A DNA stretch of 64,000 nucleotides. Origin: Photobacterium rosenbergii. GTDB lineage: Bacteria > Pseudomonadota > Gammaproteobacteria > Enterobacterales > Vibrionaceae. Each line of letters starts with the position of its first letter. Positions within the stretch are counted from its first letter, which is position 1. Location: assembly GCF_003026455.1 (NCBI RefSeq), contig NZ_PYMB01000001.1, positions 496,001 to 560,000 on the forward strand, written 5' to 3'. Of this stretch, positions 26,255-36,483 are shown in pieces. Made by a program: the position numbers and the translations under genes. The notes beneath the pieces are model-generated. The model was given only the letters and a program-made list of their open reading frames with translations. It had not been told where the DNA came from and made no database searches.

Positions 26255-27859
26255 CTACATTCTGAAGATACCAAAAGTACTTTCACCTATCGGTGCTCTT
26301 TGGCTTGCATGCAGTGCCATACCGACAACATGACGTGTATCTCTCGGGTCAATAATGCCATCATCCCAAAGTCTGGCACTGGCATAATAGGGAGAGCCTT
26401 GCTGCTCATAGAGCTCGCGAATAGGCTGCTTGAATGCTTCCTCTTCTTTGCGAGTCCAATGCTCACCTTGTCGTTGTTTGTTATCCCGGTTAACTTGCGC
26501 TAATACGCCTGCCGCTTGTTCACCGCCCATTACCGATATTCGCGCATTTGGCCACATCCACATCATAGTCGGGCTATACGCCCGCCCACACATTCCGTAG
26601 TTTCCAGCACCATAGGAGCCACCGATAATGACGGTGAATTTCGGGACATCAGCACATGCGACCGCCATGACCATTTTAGCGCCGTGCTTAGCAATGCCTT
26701 CGGATTCACATTTCTTGCCAACCATAAATCCGGTGATGTTTTGCAAAAATAACAGTGGGACCTTTCGCTTGCAGCATAACTCGATGAAATGTGCACCTTT
26801 CTGGGCGGACTCTGAAAATAGGATACCGTTATTGGCTACGATCCCGACTTTCTGACCGTAGATGCTGGCAAACCCACAGACCAAAGTTGTTCCATACAGG
26901 GCCTTGAATTCATCGAAAGCTGAGTCATCGACAACTCGGGCGATAACCTCTCTGATGTTAAATGGCGTGCGTAAATCAGTGCCGACGATCCCGAACATTT
27001 CGTCTGCGGGATAACGGGGAGCGGGTGCCGTCTGATCTAATACAGAAAATGATGAAAGGGCACAGCTTTCAATGGCTTGTCTTGCCAGTTCTAGTGCATG
27101 TTGTTCATCATTGGCAAAGTAGTCTGCAACACCTGATGTCTTGCAGTGTACATAAGCCCCACCGAGCTCCTCGGCGGTAACGACTTCCCCCGTGGCCGCT
27201 TTGACCAGTGGCGGGCCGGCAAGGAAAATAGTGCCTTGTTCTTTGATGATGATAGAGACATCGGCCATTGCAGGGACATAAGCCCCGCCTGCAGTACAGG
27301 AGCCCATCACTACCGCTATTTGTGGAATGCCTTTCGCGGACATTCTGGCTTGGTTATAGAAGATACGGCCAAAATGATCACGGTCGGGGAAGACATCGGC
27401 TTGGTGGGGAAGGTTAGCCCCGCCTGAGTCGACAAGGTAGATGCAAGGTAGGTGGCAACGTTCGGCTATCTCTTGGGCTCGGAGGTGTTTCTTCACTGTC
27501 AGTGGGTAGTAAGTTCCTCCTTTTACCGAAGGATCATTGGCGACCACCATGCATTCAATACCTTCAATGCGTCCAATGCCAGCGACAACGCCCGCACAGG
27601 GAATAGGTTCAGAATAGACATCCCACGCTGCAAATTGACCGACTTCCAGAAATTCACTGTCGGCATCCAGCAGTGATTTAATCCGAGACCTTACGGGCTG
27701 TTTACCTTTTTCTTGTTGTTTTTTGTGTGCGTTGGCACCCCCGCCAAGTTTTATGGCTTCAATGTTTGTCTTCAGTTTATCGACAACTTCGGCCATGTTT
27801 TTGTAGTTGTTAGCGAAAAAAGTATCATCTCGATTGACTGTCGACTTAATTATTGCCAT
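26255..27859 (-). CDS. liuB: Methylcrotonyl-CoA carboxylase, carboxyltransferase (beta) subunit (LiuB)
   Basis: The 534-residue protein is a full-length acyl-CoA carboxyltransferase: [16 protein letters not shown] N-terminal domain, [52 protein letters not shown] and the C-terminal domain [29 protein letters not shown] with [15 protein letters not shown]. It moves carboxyl from biotin to 3-methylcrotonyl-CoA. It needs an alpha subunit that carries biotin and the biotin carboxylase, normally encoded by liuD in the same operon and not found in this window. The gene is intact, so it may rely on an alpha subunit from elsewhere. Confidence 0.93.
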   Translation of the reverse strand: MAIIKSTVNRDDTFFANNYKNMAEVVDKLKTNIEAIKLGGGANAHKKQQEKGKQPVRSRIKSLLDADSEFLEVGQFAAWDVYSEPIPCAGVVAGIGRIEGIECMVVANDPSVKGGTYYPLTVKKHLRAQEIAERCHLPCIYLVDSGGANLPHQADVFPDRDHFGRIFYNQARMSAKGIPQIAVVMGSCTAGGAYVPAMADVSIIIKEQGTIFLAGPPLVKAATGEVVTAEELGGAYVHCKTSGVADYFANDEQHALELARQAIESCALSSFSVLDQTAPAPRYPADEMFGIVGTDLRTPFNIREVIARVVDDSAFDEFKALYGTTLVCGFASIYGQKVGIVANNGILFSESAQKGAHFIELCCKRKVPLLFLQNITGFMVGKKCESEGIAKHGAKMVMAVACADVPKFTVIIGGSYGAGNYGMCGRAYSPTMMWMWPNARISVMGGEQAAGVLAQVNRDNKQRQGEHWTRKEEEAFKQPIRELYEQQGSPYYASARLWDDGIIDPRDTRHVVGMALHASQRAPIGESTFGIFRM

Positions 27860-27868
27860 TTCCTTTCC

Positions 27869-29038
27869 TTATTTGGATTCCTCAAAAAGCTCACGTCCTA
27901 TCAGCATTCTGCGTATCTCTGAGGTGCCGGCCCCAATTTCGTAGAGCTTGGCATCACGCAGCAGGCGGCCTGCTGGAAACTCATTGATGTAGCCGTTCCC
28001 GCCAAGTAGTTGGATGGTGTCTAACGCAAGTTGGGTGGCCAACTCAGCCGCATATAAAATGACACCGGCAGCATCTTTGCGGGTCGCTTCACCGCGATCA
28101 CAAGCTTTAGCAACGGTATAGACATAGGCGCGAGCAGCATTGGTGCGGGTATACATGTCAGCGACTTTGGCTTGGACTAACTGGAACTCACCGATCGAAC
28201 GGCCAAACTGCTTTCTGTCGTGTACATAAGGGAGAACAAGGTCCATACAGGCCCGCATAATCCCAAGCGGACCGGCAGCGAGCACGACTCGCTCGTAATC
28301 CAACCCACTCATTAGGACTTGCACGCCTTTGTTGATTTCGCCGAGTAAGTTTTCTTCCGGGACAATGCAGTCATTGAAAACTAACTCACAGGTGTTAGAG
28401 CCCCGCATACCGAGTTTGTCGAGCTTTTGGGCATGGCTAAACCCGGGGAGTTGTTTCTCTATGATAAAGGCCGAAATACCGTGTGAACCTTTATCAGGTT
28501 CGGTTTTGGCATAGACAACAACCGTATCAGCATCGGGACCATTGGTGATCCACATTTTGCTACCATTGAGAACGAAATGATCATCTTTGTACTCAGCCCG
28601 AAGCTGCATACTTACCACATCAGAGCCTGCATTAGGTTCGCTCATTGCAAGTGCGCCGATATGCTCACCACTGATTAGTTTTGGCAGGTACTTGGCTTTT
28701 TGCTCGCCGGTACCATGACGGAATATCTGATTGACGCAAAGGTTGGAGTGGGCGCCATAGCTAAGCCCGACAGAAGCTGAGGCGCGGCTGATTTCTTCCA
28801 TCGCAATAACATGGGCAAGGTAACCCATATCAGCACCGCCATATTCCTCACTCACGGTAACACCCAGCAAACCCATTTCACCCATTAACGGCCAGAGGTG
28901 ATTGGGAAACTGATTGTCTTTATCTATATCTGTGGCAAGAGGGAGGATAGCGTGTTCTGCAAAGCCATTAACTTGCTCACGGAGCATGTCAATGGTCTCA
29001 CCTAGGCCATAATTTAAAGGGGTGAAGCTATCTTTCAT
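27869..29038 (-). CDS. liuA: Isovaleryl-CoA dehydrogenase (LiuA)
   Basis: The 389-residue flavoenzyme oxidises isovaleryl-CoA to 3-methylcrotonyl-CoA. It shows acyl-CoA dehydrogenase signatures [17 protein letters not shown] and [42 protein letters not shown], and has Glu in [13 protein letters not shown], the position that supplies the catalytic base in isovaleryl-CoA dehydrogenases. That feature marks it off from the straight-chain enzymes. First structural gene of the leftward operon, 9 bp before liuB and 31 bp after the regulator gene. Confidence 0.93.
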   Translation of the reverse strand: MKDSFTPLNYGLGETIDMLREQVNGFAEHAILPLATDIDKDNQFPNHLWPLMGEMGLLGVTVSEEYGGADMGYLAHVIAMEEISRASASVGLSYGAHSNLCVNQIFRHGTGEQKAKYLPKLISGEHIGALAMSEPNAGSDVVSMQLRAEYKDDHFVLNGSKMWITNGPDADTVVVYAKTEPDKGSHGISAFIIEKQLPGFSHAQKLDKLGMRGSNTCELVFNDCIVPEENLLGEINKGVQVLMSGLDYERVVLAAGPLGIMRACMDLVLPYVHDRKQFGRSIGEFQLVQAKVADMYTRTNAARAYVYTVAKACDRGEATRKDAAGVILYAAELATQLALDTIQLLGGNGYINEFPAGRLLRDAKLYEIGAGTSEIRRMLIGRELFEESK

Positions 29039-29069
29039 AAGCGCTCCAGTTATTGAGTCTTGGCTCGTA

Positions 29070-29450
29070 TTACTTGCCTGTGGATTGGGACTTCAATGCT
29101 TGGTGGCATCTGTCTTTGGCAATTTGCAATTCGGTCATCACGACATTGATATCTTCGAGTTGTCGTTGGAGGGCAGCTTGTTTGGTATCAATGATAATAA
29201 GCATTTTGTTGAGCTGTGATGAGCTTTGATTAGTATCGTATAAATCAAACAGCTCCCTTATTTCTGCTAAGGAAAACCCCAATCTTTTGCCGCGCAAAAT
29301 GAGCTTGAGCCGTATTTTGTCTCGGCGTTGGTAAACCCGTGTACTGCCTTGTCGTTGGGGTTGAAGTAATCCCACATCTTCATAGAAACGGATGCTTCTG
29401 GTGGTGATGTCAAATTCTCTGGCTAACTCGCTTATTTTGAACGTTTCCAC
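29070..29450 (-). CDS. liuR: MerR-family regulator of branched-chain amino acid catabolism (LiuR-like)
   Basis: The 126-residue protein has an N-terminal winged helix of the MerR type ([26 protein letters not shown], then [31 protein letters not shown]) and a coiled-coil dimer helix to the end. No cysteine or metal motif is present in the effector part, which fits LiuR rather than metal or redox MerR members. It opens the leftward operon and is divergent from the thiolase-led operon, ideally placed to control both through the palindromes at 29515-29558. The symbol rests on family resemblance and context. Confidence 0.88.
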   Translation of the reverse strand: METFKISELAREFDITTRSIRFYEDVGLLQPQRQGSTRVYQRRDKIRLKLILRGKRLGFSLAEIRELFDLYDTNQSSSQLNKMLIIIDTKQAALQRQLEDINVVMTELQIAKDRCHQALKSQSTGK

Positions 29451-29514
29451 CTTGCTTTGCCCCCAATGTTAGGTAATGGCTTCACAGCTGCAATGTGTAT
29501 TAGATTTGTTTCTT

Positions 29515-29532
29515 AACGTTTACGTAAATGTT
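29515..29532. promoter_or_regulatory. Candidate LiuR operator 1
   Basis: AACGTTTACGTAAATGTT contains the palindromic core TTTACGTAAA and lies between the divergent liuR and thiolase genes. LiuR sites reported in other gammaproteobacteria are of the same TACGTAAACG type; the assignment here is by resemblance and position. Confidence 0.6.
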
Positions 29533-29541
29533 AGTGCTATG

Positions 29542-29558
29542 CTTACGTAAACGTCAAG
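29542..29558. promoter_or_regulatory. Candidate LiuR operator 2
   Basis: CTTACGTAAACGTCAAG shares TTACGTAAA with the first site, with cores exactly 24 bp apart (29519 and 29543). Two sites could serve the two divergent promoters. Confidence 0.6.
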
Positions 29559-29599
29559 AAATCGCCTGCAGAGATAAAGCACACCAAGAGGGCTTTGTT

Positions 29600-30802
29600 A
29601 TGAGTAAGGAAGTGTGGGTCATCGCCGCAAACCGTACACCGATTGGTAGTTTTCAAGGAGAGCTATCGTCACTAAGTGCTTCCGAGCTGGGTAGTGTCGC
29701 CATTAAAGGCGCGTTACAGCATTCCGGTCTTTCGGCAGAAATGATTGATGAAGTATTAATGGGTCATGTGTTGCTCGCCGGTTGTGGTCAGGCGCCAGCA
29801 AGACAAGCAGCGATAAAAGCGGGTATCCCCGAAAATATCGGCTGTACCACCATCAACAAGGTGTGTGGCTCTGGAATGAAAAGCGTGATGTTGGCCCATG
29901 ATGCAATTTTGGTTGGGACCAATCAAACCGTTGTAGCGGGTGGTATGGAGAGTATGAGTAATGCCCCATACCTACAAAGCAAAATCCGCTCAGGTTTACG
30001 TTTGGGCCACAGTACCTTGCATGACCATATGTTCCTCGATGGTTTGCAAGATGCCTATGAAGGGGATTTGATGGGGGTCTACGCCCAGAAAATTGCCGAT
30101 GAGCGTCATTACACCCGCCAGAGTATGGACAAATGGGCGGTGAAATCTGTTGAGAGAGCTTTGATTGCCCAAGAGCAAGGATGGTTTGAAAGTGAAATCA
30201 TCCCTGTAAAGGTAGAGAACCCGAGGGGGGATGTTGTCGTTAGCCGTGACGAACATCCGAACGAAATTAACCTGACCAAGTTACCAGTATTACGCCCTGC
30301 CTTTGCTGAAGGAGGGACTGTCACTGCGGGTAACTCCAGCTCTATTTCCGATGGTGCTGCTGCACTTATCCTGATGGATGGCGACCTTGCAAGGCAACAA
30401 GGGCATAATCCTTTAGCTGTTATTACGGCCCATGCCAGCCATGCTCGAACGCCATCTGAATTTACAATCGCACCTGTGTACGCCATCCGTCAGTTACTGG
30501 ATAAATTAGCATGGTCGCCAGAACAGGTAGATAGCTGGGAATTAAATGAAGCCTTTGCGGTTGTGACTCAAATCGCTACCAAAGAATTAGGCATTGACCC
30601 AGAGCGTGTTAACCCTGATGGCGGAGCATGTGCATTAGGGCATCCTATTGGTGCGAGCGGGGCAAGAATTATCGTGACTTTAATCCACCGCTTGAACCGT
30701 TTGCACAAAAGCATTGGGCGACCGGTACGAGGGGTTGCTTCCTGCTGTATTGGTGGCGGAGAGGCGACGGCCATAGCGATTGAGGTTGGAAATACTCAAT
30801 AA
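29600..30802 (+). CDS. Acetyl-CoA acetyltransferase / 3-ketoacyl-CoA thiolase
   Basis: The 400-residue thiolase carries the nucleophile Cys in NKVCGSGMKSV, the catalytic His in GHPIGASGARI and the C-terminal Cys in SCCIGGGEATA. In this setting it most likely cleaves 2-methylacetoacetyl-CoA (isoleucine pathway) and acetoacetyl-CoA (leucine pathway). Start 29600 follows an AAGAGGG-like site and fits the family; codons upstream in frame cross the operator region. It leads the seven-gene rightward operon. Confidence 0.9.
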   Translation: MSKEVWVIAANRTPIGSFQGELSSLSASELGSVAIKGALQHSGLSAEMIDEVLMGHVLLAGCGQAPARQAAIKAGIPENIGCTTINKVCGSGMKSVMLAHDAILVGTNQTVVAGGMESMSNAPYLQSKIRSGLRLGHSTLHDHMFLDGLQDAYEGDLMGVYAQKIADERHYTRQSMDKWAVKSVERALIAQEQGWFESEIIPVKVENPRGDVVVSRDEHPNEINLTKLPVLRPAFAEGGTVTAGNSSSISDGAAALILMDGDLARQQGHNPLAVITAHASHARTPSEFTIAPVYAIRQLLDKLAWSPEQVDSWELNEAFAVVTQIATKELGIDPERVNPDGGACALGHPIGASGARIIVTLIHRLNRLHKSIGRPVRGVASCCIGGGEATAIAIEVGNTQ

Positions 30803-30815
30803 GTGAGGAGCAGAT

Positions 30816-32324
30816 ATGAGCGATGCAAATCTAATTTCTCCTGTTCCGCTGTATATCAACGGAGAATTCATCAATTCGTCTTCCAGCCAATGGATTGAGG
30901 TGACGGACCCTGCGACAAATGACGTTATCGCCAATGTCCCGTGTTCTACTGAGTCTGAACTAGAGTCTGCGATTGCTAGTGCAGGTGAAACCTTCGAGCA
31001 ATGGAAGGAAGTGCCCGTTCCTGAACGTGCCCGTTTAATGTTGTCATATCAACAGCTATTGAAAGTTCACCATGATGAGTTAGCGACGCTTCTCTCCAGT
31101 GAAACCGGGAAAAATTTTGCTGATGCCAAGGGGGATGTCTGGCGGGGTATTGAGGTGGTTGAACAAGCGGCCAATATTGCTAGCTTAATGATGGGAGAAA
31201 CGGTTGAAAATGTGGCTAGTGACATAGATAGCTATTCACTGATTCAACCCCTTGGGGTGTGCTGCGGCATAACCCCGTTTAATTTTCCTGCCATGATCCC
31301 GTTATGGATGTTTCCGATGGCGATTGCAGCGGGTAACACCTTTGTTCTAAAACCCTCCGAGCAGGTCCCATTAACAGCAATACGACTCGCAGAATTGTTT
31401 GAGCAAGCAGGTGCGCCTAAAGGGGTACTGCAAATCGTTCATGGCAGCAAAGAACAAGTTGATTATCTGCTAGCACATCCAGATATTCGCACTATTTCGT
31501 TTGTTGGCTCAGTGCCTGTGGCGAAGCATATCTATCAAACTGGGACGCATCATCTCAAACGGGTTCAAGCTTTTGCTGGCGCGAAAAACCATATGGTGGT
31601 CATGCCGGATGCCAATATGGAACAGGTAGTTAACCACCTCGTTGGCTCTTCGGTAGGGGCTGCAGGACAGCGCTGTATGGCAATATCTGTCGCTGTGCTG
31701 GTGGGCAATGCCATTGATGTTATCCCAGATCTTAAAGCCGCGATGCGAAAAGTGAAGCCCGGCCCATCCAATGACAATCAGGCGGCGTATGGTCCGTTGA
31801 TCAGCCCAGCGGCTAAAGCGCGTGTGATCAATCTTATAGAGCAAGGCAAGCAGCAAGGCGCCATCTGTGAAGTTGATGGTTCTCACTGTCAGGTTGAAGG
31901 ATACCCAGACGGTAACTGGTTAGGGCCAACCTTGTTTAGTGGTGTGTCGACGGAGATGGCGATTTATCAGCAGGAGATTTTCGGGCCTGTTCTGGTTTGC
32001 ATCTCAGTGGCAACCCTTGATGAGGCCATTAACCTGATTAACAACAACCCTTATGGTAACGGCACCTCTATATTTACAGCCTGTGGGGCGGCAGCGAGGA
32101 AATTCCAACATCGTATCCAAGTGGGTCAAGTCGGAATCAACGTGCCTATTCCTGTGCCACTTCCTTTCTTTTCATTTACAGGATGGCGAGGCAGTTTTTA
32201 TGGTGATTTGCACGCTTATGGCAAACAAGCGGTAAGGTTTTATACCGAAACAAAAACAGTCACAGCCCGATGGTTTGATGAAGATATTCCGGACGGGCCA
32301 AATATGACCATACACCTTCGCTAA
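30816..32324 (+). CDS. mmsA: CoA-acylating methylmalonate-semialdehyde dehydrogenase
   Basis: The 502-residue aldehyde dehydrogenase has [33 protein letters not shown] and the catalytic Cys in [13 protein letters not shown]. In the position of the usual general-base Glu the sequence reads [14 protein letters not shown], the hallmark of CoA-dependent MmsA enzymes, which lack that Glu. It converts methylmalonate semialdehyde to propionyl-CoA at the end of valine breakdown. It starts 13 bp after the thiolase gene with GAGGAG. Confidence 0.93.
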   Translation: MSDANLISPVPLYINGEFINSSSSQWIEVTDPATNDVIANVPCSTESELESAIASAGETFEQWKEVPVPERARLMLSYQQLLKVHHDELATLLSSETGKNFADAKGDVWRGIEVVEQAANIASLMMGETVENVASDIDSYSLIQPLGVCCGITPFNFPAMIPLWMFPMAIAAGNTFVLKPSEQVPLTAIRLAELFEQAGAPKGVLQIVHGSKEQVDYLLAHPDIRTISFVGSVPVAKHIYQTGTHHLKRVQAFAGAKNHMVVMPDANMEQVVNHLVGSSVGAAGQRCMAISVAVLVGNAIDVIPDLKAAMRKVKPGPSNDNQAAYGPLISPAAKARVINLIEQGKQQGAICEVDGSHCQVEGYPDGNWLGPTLFSGVSTEMAIYQQEIFGPVLVCISVATLDEAINLINNNPYGNGTSIFTACGAAARKFQHRIQVGQVGINVPIPVPLPFFSFTGWRGSFYGDLHAYGKQAVRFYTETKTVTARWFDEDIPDGPNMTIHLR

Positions 32325-32344
32325 GCTTTTAATAAGGAGCTGAT

Positions 32345-33505
32345 ATGGATTTCTCTTTGACAGAAGACCAACGCGCCTTTGCTGATGCTGCGAGCCAGTT
32401 TTCGCAAGATAAGTTAGCCCCAAATGCAGCCTTGTGGGATGAAAAGCAAATTTTCCCTAAAGACATTCTGAAAGATGCTGGAGAAATGGGTTTTTTAAGC
32501 CTGTATGTTCCGGAAGAACATGGTGGATTAGGGCTTCCACGGTTGGATGCATCCATCATCTTTGAGCAATTGGCGATGGGGTGCACATCAACCACTGCCT
32601 ACATGACTATCCACAATATGGTGTCATGGATGATAGCCAGTTTTGCCACGGACGATGTCAAGCAAGAGTATTGCCCACAATTGGTTACAGGTGAAAGTCT
32701 GGGTTCATACTGCTTAACGGAAGCTAATGCAGGATCCGATGCGGCTTCGTTGACAACGACAGCAACCAAGCAAGGTGGAGAGTATGTGCTCAAAGGATCG
32801 AAGGCATTTATCTCCGGCGCAGGTGATACCGATGTACTGGTTGTAATGGCAAGGACTGATACAAACCAAAAGGGCGCATCAGGTGTTTCTGCATTTGTTG
32901 TTCCTGCTGATGCTAAAGGGATCAGTTTTGGGCGTAAGGAGCCCAAGATGGGTTGGAATAGCCAACCGACCAGAGCCGTAACATTTGACGATGTTCGAAT
33001 ACCCGCTAGCCATTTACTTGGTAATGAAGGGGATGGCTTTAAGTTTGCGATGAAAGGGCTGGATGGCGGCCGGATCAATATTGCGACGTGTTCAATAGGC
33101 ACTGCCCAACAGGCGTTAGAACAAGCCATCCAGTATGTTGGAGAACGAAAGCAGTTTGGCCAAAAACTGGGTGATTTTCAGTCCGTACAGTTCAAACTGG
33201 CAGATATGGCAACCGAGTTAGTAGCAGCTAGGCAGTTGGTCCGATATGCAGCTTATCAATTGGATCAAAAAGCGCCAGAGGCGACAGCGTACTGTGCAAT
33301 GGCCAAGCGGTTTGCAACAGACATCGGGTTTAAAATTTGTGACCAAGCTTTGCAGCTATATGGTGGCTATGGCTACATCAAGGAATATCCGCTAGAGCGC
33401 TACTTCCGTGATGTTAGGGTCCATCAAATCCTTGAAGGGACCAATGAAATAATGCGGCTTATCATTGCCCGTCGGGTACTCAGCGAAGGTTGTCGACTTC
33501 TTTAA
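32345..33505 (+). CDS. Acyl-CoA dehydrogenase (probably isobutyryl/2-methylbutyryl-CoA)
   Basis: The 386-residue flavoenzyme has YCLTEANAGSDAASL, the FAD-site region VGERKQFGQKLGDFQSVQFKLADM and the C-terminal YGGYGYIKEYPLERYFRDVRVHQILEGTNEIMRL with the catalytic Glu in EGTNEIM. That Glu position is the normal one for short and branched-chain enzymes and differs from LiuA. Sitting in a valine/isoleucine operon it should oxidise isobutyryl-CoA and 2-methylbutyryl-CoA. It starts 20 bp after mmsA. Confidence 0.9.
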   Translation: MDFSLTEDQRAFADAASQFSQDKLAPNAALWDEKQIFPKDILKDAGEMGFLSLYVPEEHGGLGLPRLDASIIFEQLAMGCTSTTAYMTIHNMVSWMIASFATDDVKQEYCPQLVTGESLGSYCLTEANAGSDAASLTTTATKQGGEYVLKGSKAFISGAGDTDVLVVMARTDTNQKGASGVSAFVVPADAKGISFGRKEPKMGWNSQPTRAVTFDDVRIPASHLLGNEGDGFKFAMKGLDGGRINIATCSIGTAQQALEQAIQYVGERKQFGQKLGDFQSVQFKLADMATELVAARQLVRYAAYQLDQKAPEATAYCAMAKRFATDIGFKICDQALQLYGGYGYIKEYPLERYFRDVRVHQILEGTNEIMRLIIARRVLSEGCRLL

Positions 33506-33529
33506 CTGCTCAACAAGAGGGTATACCTC

Positions 33530-34324
33530 ATGTCAGATAATGTTAATTCAGGTAATGCCATAGACGTTGAAATACGTGGACACACCGCTGTGCTAACCAT
33601 GAATAACCCGCCAGCTAATACCTGGACTCAAGAGAGTCTCAATCTTCTCAGGGATACTGTGCTTAAACTCAATGACGACAAGACAGTATATGCATTGGTA
33701 ATTACCGGGCAAGGTGAGAAGTTTTTTTCGGCAGGTGCGGATTTAAACTTATTTGCTGATGGCGATAAAGCGGTTGCCTTAGGGATGGCGCAAGCTTTCG
33801 GAGAGGCTTTTGAGACCCTTAGCCAATTTCGTGGGGTATCAATTGCAGCCATTAACGGTTACGCCATGGGAGGTGGCTTAGAAGTCGCTTTGGCTTGTGA
33901 TATCCGTATTGCCGAGGCGCATGCCAGTTTGGCATTACCCGAGGCAAAGGTAGGCTTGCTTCCTTGCGCAGGCGGGACACAAAACCTAACTTGGTTGGTT
34001 GGGGAAGGTTGGGCAAAACGGATTATTCTTTGCGGTGAGCGAGTGACAGCGTCACAGGCTGTAGAGATTGGACTTGTTGAACAAGTTGTAGCATCGGGTC
34101 AGGCGCTCGACTGTGCGATACAAATGGCAAGTGATGTAGCAAACCAATCTCCATCGTCTGTTGCTGCATGCAAAGCGCTAATTCAAAACTGCCGCCACTC
34201 ACCTTTGACTCATGGCTTAGTGAAAGAGCGTGAGCTGTTTATGAAGTTATTTGACACTGAAGATCAAACTGAAGGGGTGCAAGCCTTTTTACAAAAGCGA
34301 AAGCCTGAGTGGAAGAACCGTTAA
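33530..34324 (+). CDS. Enoyl-CoA hydratase
   Basis: The 264-residue crotonase has the oxyanion-hole segments KFFSAGADLNLFADG and GYAMGGGLEVALACDIRIAE, with the catalytic-region Glu in LALPEAKVGLLPCAGGTQ and the tail FLQKRKPEWKNR. In the operon it would hydrate methacrylyl-CoA or tiglyl-CoA. It is a different paralogue from liuC; the two share only the general family pattern. Start 33530 follows a GAGGG-type site; the gap to the preceding gene is 24 bp. Confidence 0.9.
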   Translation: MSDNVNSGNAIDVEIRGHTAVLTMNNPPANTWTQESLNLLRDTVLKLNDDKTVYALVITGQGEKFFSAGADLNLFADGDKAVALGMAQAFGEAFETLSQFRGVSIAAINGYAMGGGLEVALACDIRIAEAHASLALPEAKVGLLPCAGGTQNLTWLVGEGWAKRIILCGERVTASQAVEIGLVEQVVASGQALDCAIQMASDVANQSPSSVAACKALIQNCRHSPLTHGLVKERELFMKLFDTEDQTEGVQAFLQKRKPEWKNR

Positions 34325-34355
34325 CGATAAGCGGCTTGAATAATGTAAGGGGAAT

Positions 34356-35528
34356 ATGATGTCAGGTACGGTGAATATCAGCGAACTTGATTGCGGTGGT
34401 GGGCTCAAGTTTGGTGTCGCTGAATTAGATAATCCAGCGTCGTTAAATGCACTTAGTTATGACATGTTGGTCGAGCTTAATGAAGCCCTGCGGCATTGGC
34501 AGGATGATCATAATATTGTCGGTGTCGTTATCTATGGTGCGGGAGAGAAAGCCTTCTGTGCTGGTGGTGATGTCAGGGCAATGTACCATGTTATGCATGA
34601 AGCGAAGTCTTCAGAACACCCAGACAGTAAATTCCATGCTATCGGCTATTTGACCGATTACTTCACCATTGAGTATCAAACGGATTATCTCATTCATACA
34701 TACGGTAAGCCGGTAATTGTGTGGGGGCAGGGTATCGTGATGGGGGGCGGCATTGGATTATATATCGGTGCTAGCCACAGGATTACCACTCCGACGACAA
34801 AACTGGCAATGCCAGAAATAAGTATTGGTTTATACCCTGATGTTGGTGGCACTTGGTTTCTCAACCATCTGCCACAAGGTGTTGGCTTATTTCTGGGGTT
34901 AACCGGGGCAACGGTCAATGCCACCGATGCGCTTGCTTTATCCTTGGCTGAGCATATCTTACTGCCTGAGCAGAAAGCAGCATTTTTCGAAAGCCTGCAA
35001 AAAATGAACTGGGACGATGTGGAGCCCCATCAAGGTGTGACGCAATTGCTTGAACGGTTCGGTAAGGAGGCGATGTATACGCATCCGAATAATAAACTAA
35101 TACCGTTTTTACCCGCAATACAAGCTGCTTGCCAATACGGTTCTTTGCCGGAAATCTATAACCAAATTCAAGCCATGGCTGAACCTGTTGATGAAGAAGA
35201 AGGAAAGTGGCTGAGAAGGGCAAAACAGACCTTAAAAGAAGGTAGCCCCATAACCGCTCATATCTGTTATCGCCAGCTTAATCAATTTCACTACGAATCG
35301 TTAGCCGATTGTTTCAGGCTCGAACTGACATTATCCGTTCGTTGTGGAGAGTTGGGGGAATTCTATGAGGGTGTTAAATCACGGCTCATTGAAAAGACGA
35401 ACCAACCCAATTGGTTATTCCCTGATATAGACAGCGTTGACTCCACTGTGATTGATACGCTGTTCACCCCACTATGGGCGGATAATGAACACCCGCTATA
35501 TCGTCTGGGGCTTGCTGATTCACCCTAA
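34356..35528 (+). CDS. 3-hydroxyisobutyryl-CoA hydrolase
   Basis: The 390-residue protein is longer than ordinary hydratases and has the HIBCH pattern: EKAFCAGGDVRAMYHVM, GIVMGGGIGLYIGASHRITTPTTKLAMPEISIGLYPDVGGTWFLN (key residues within 130-175) and a C-terminal helical extension (about 270-390). It would release free 3-hydroxyisobutyrate from its CoA ester, a step peculiar to valine breakdown that prevents methacrylyl-CoA build-up. Two adjacent ATGs at 34356 and 34359 are possible starts, after AGGGG. Confidence 0.9.
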   Translation: MMSGTVNISELDCGGGLKFGVAELDNPASLNALSYDMLVELNEALRHWQDDHNIVGVVIYGAGEKAFCAGGDVRAMYHVMHEAKSSEHPDSKFHAIGYLTDYFTIEYQTDYLIHTYGKPVIVWGQGIVMGGGIGLYIGASHRITTPTTKLAMPEISIGLYPDVGGTWFLNHLPQGVGLFLGLTGATVNATDALALSLAEHILLPEQKAAFFESLQKMNWDDVEPHQGVTQLLERFGKEAMYTHPNNKLIPFLPAIQAACQYGSLPEIYNQIQAMAEPVDEEEGKWLRRAKQTLKEGSPITAHICYRQLNQFHYESLADCFRLELTLSVRCGELGEFYEGVKSRLIEKTNQPNWLFPDIDSVDSTVIDTLFTPLWADNEHPLYRLGLADSP

Positions 35529-35539
35529 GGAGCTTAATC

Positions 35540-36442
35540 ATGAATATTGCTTTTATTGGCCTTGGCAATATGGGCCACCCAATGGTGCTGAATTTGCTCA
35601 AGGCCGGTTGTCAGGTATCAGTGTTCGATATCAATACAGCGGCGGCTGAATCATTGAGATCAGAAGGGGCGGCAGTTGCCAACTCCATGGAAGAGTGTGT
35701 CAAAGGGGCAGATACGGTGATGACTATGCTGCCTGCTGGTGAGCATGTCAGAGCAGTTTACCTCGGTGATCATGACGGTGGAATAGGCTTACTTCGAATG
35801 GTTGATGAGGGTACCTTTCTGATAGATTCATCAACTATCGATCCCGCATCTGCCCGGCTAGTGGCTCAAGAAGCCCATACAAAAGGGTTCGAGTTTGTTG
35901 ATGCACCTGTCTCTGGCGGTGTCGCTGGCGCGCAAGCAGGTACACTGACCTTTATCGTTGGTGGTACTGAAGATGGCTTTAAGCAGGCTCAAGCGGTACT
36001 GCAATACGTCGGTAAGAACATCTTCCATGCCGGTAAAGCGGGTGATGGCCAAATGGCAAAGATCTGTAACAACTTGATGTTAGGGATCTTGATGTCTGGT
36101 ACTTGCGAAGCATTGAGCTTAGGCATGGATAATGGGTTAGATCCCAAAGTGTTATCTGAAATAATGCTTCAAAGCTCTGGACGTAACTGGGCCCTTGAGC
36201 TTTACAACCCATGCCCGGGTATCATGGAAAAAGCCCCCGCTTCGAATCAGTATCAACCAGGCTTTATGGCTAAATTAATGCTCAAAGATTTGGGTTTGGG
36301 CTTGGAAGCCGCTACCAGCAGTCAATCACCCATCCCGATGGGGACGTTAGCCCGCAATCTATATGCATTCCATAACGCGGAAGGCAATGAATTGAAAGAC
36401 TTCTCTAGTTTGTTTGAGTTTTATCGCAAGCAATCGAAATAA
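35540..36442 (+). CDS. mmsB: 3-hydroxyisobutyrate dehydrogenase
   Basis: The 300-residue enzyme has the N-terminal NAD-binding motif FIGLGNMGHPMVLNLLKAG, the substrate motif FVDAPVSGGVAGAQAGTLTFIVGG (partly quoted; residues about 117-141) and the catalytic Lys region GDGQMAKICNNLMLGI. It oxidises 3-hydroxyisobutyrate to methylmalonate semialdehyde, the substrate of MmsA in the same operon. It begins 11 bp after the hydrolase gene behind AAGGAG. Confidence 0.94.
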   Translation: MNIAFIGLGNMGHPMVLNLLKAGCQVSVFDINTAAAESLRSEGAAVANSMEECVKGADTVMTMLPAGEHVRAVYLGDHDGGIGLLRMVDEGTFLIDSSTIDPASARLVAQEAHTKGFEFVDAPVSGGVAGAQAGTLTFIVGGTEDGFKQAQAVLQYVGKNIFHAGKAGDGQMAKICNNLMLGILMSGTCEALSLGMDNGLDPKVLSEIMLQSSGRNWALELYNPCPGIMEKAPASNQYQPGFMAKLMLKDLGLGLEAATSSQSPIPMGTLARNLYAFHNAEGNELKDFSSLFEFYRKQSK

Positions 36443-36483
36443 TAATAGCTCTGCAGCGATTAGAAATATTGTTGGGGGATAAT

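Noticed and set aside
32599..33129. Minus-strand frame of 176 codons opposite the acyl-CoA dehydrogenase
   Set aside because: The plus-strand frame is a complete well-conserved enzyme; the opposite frame has no family features and no ribosome site.
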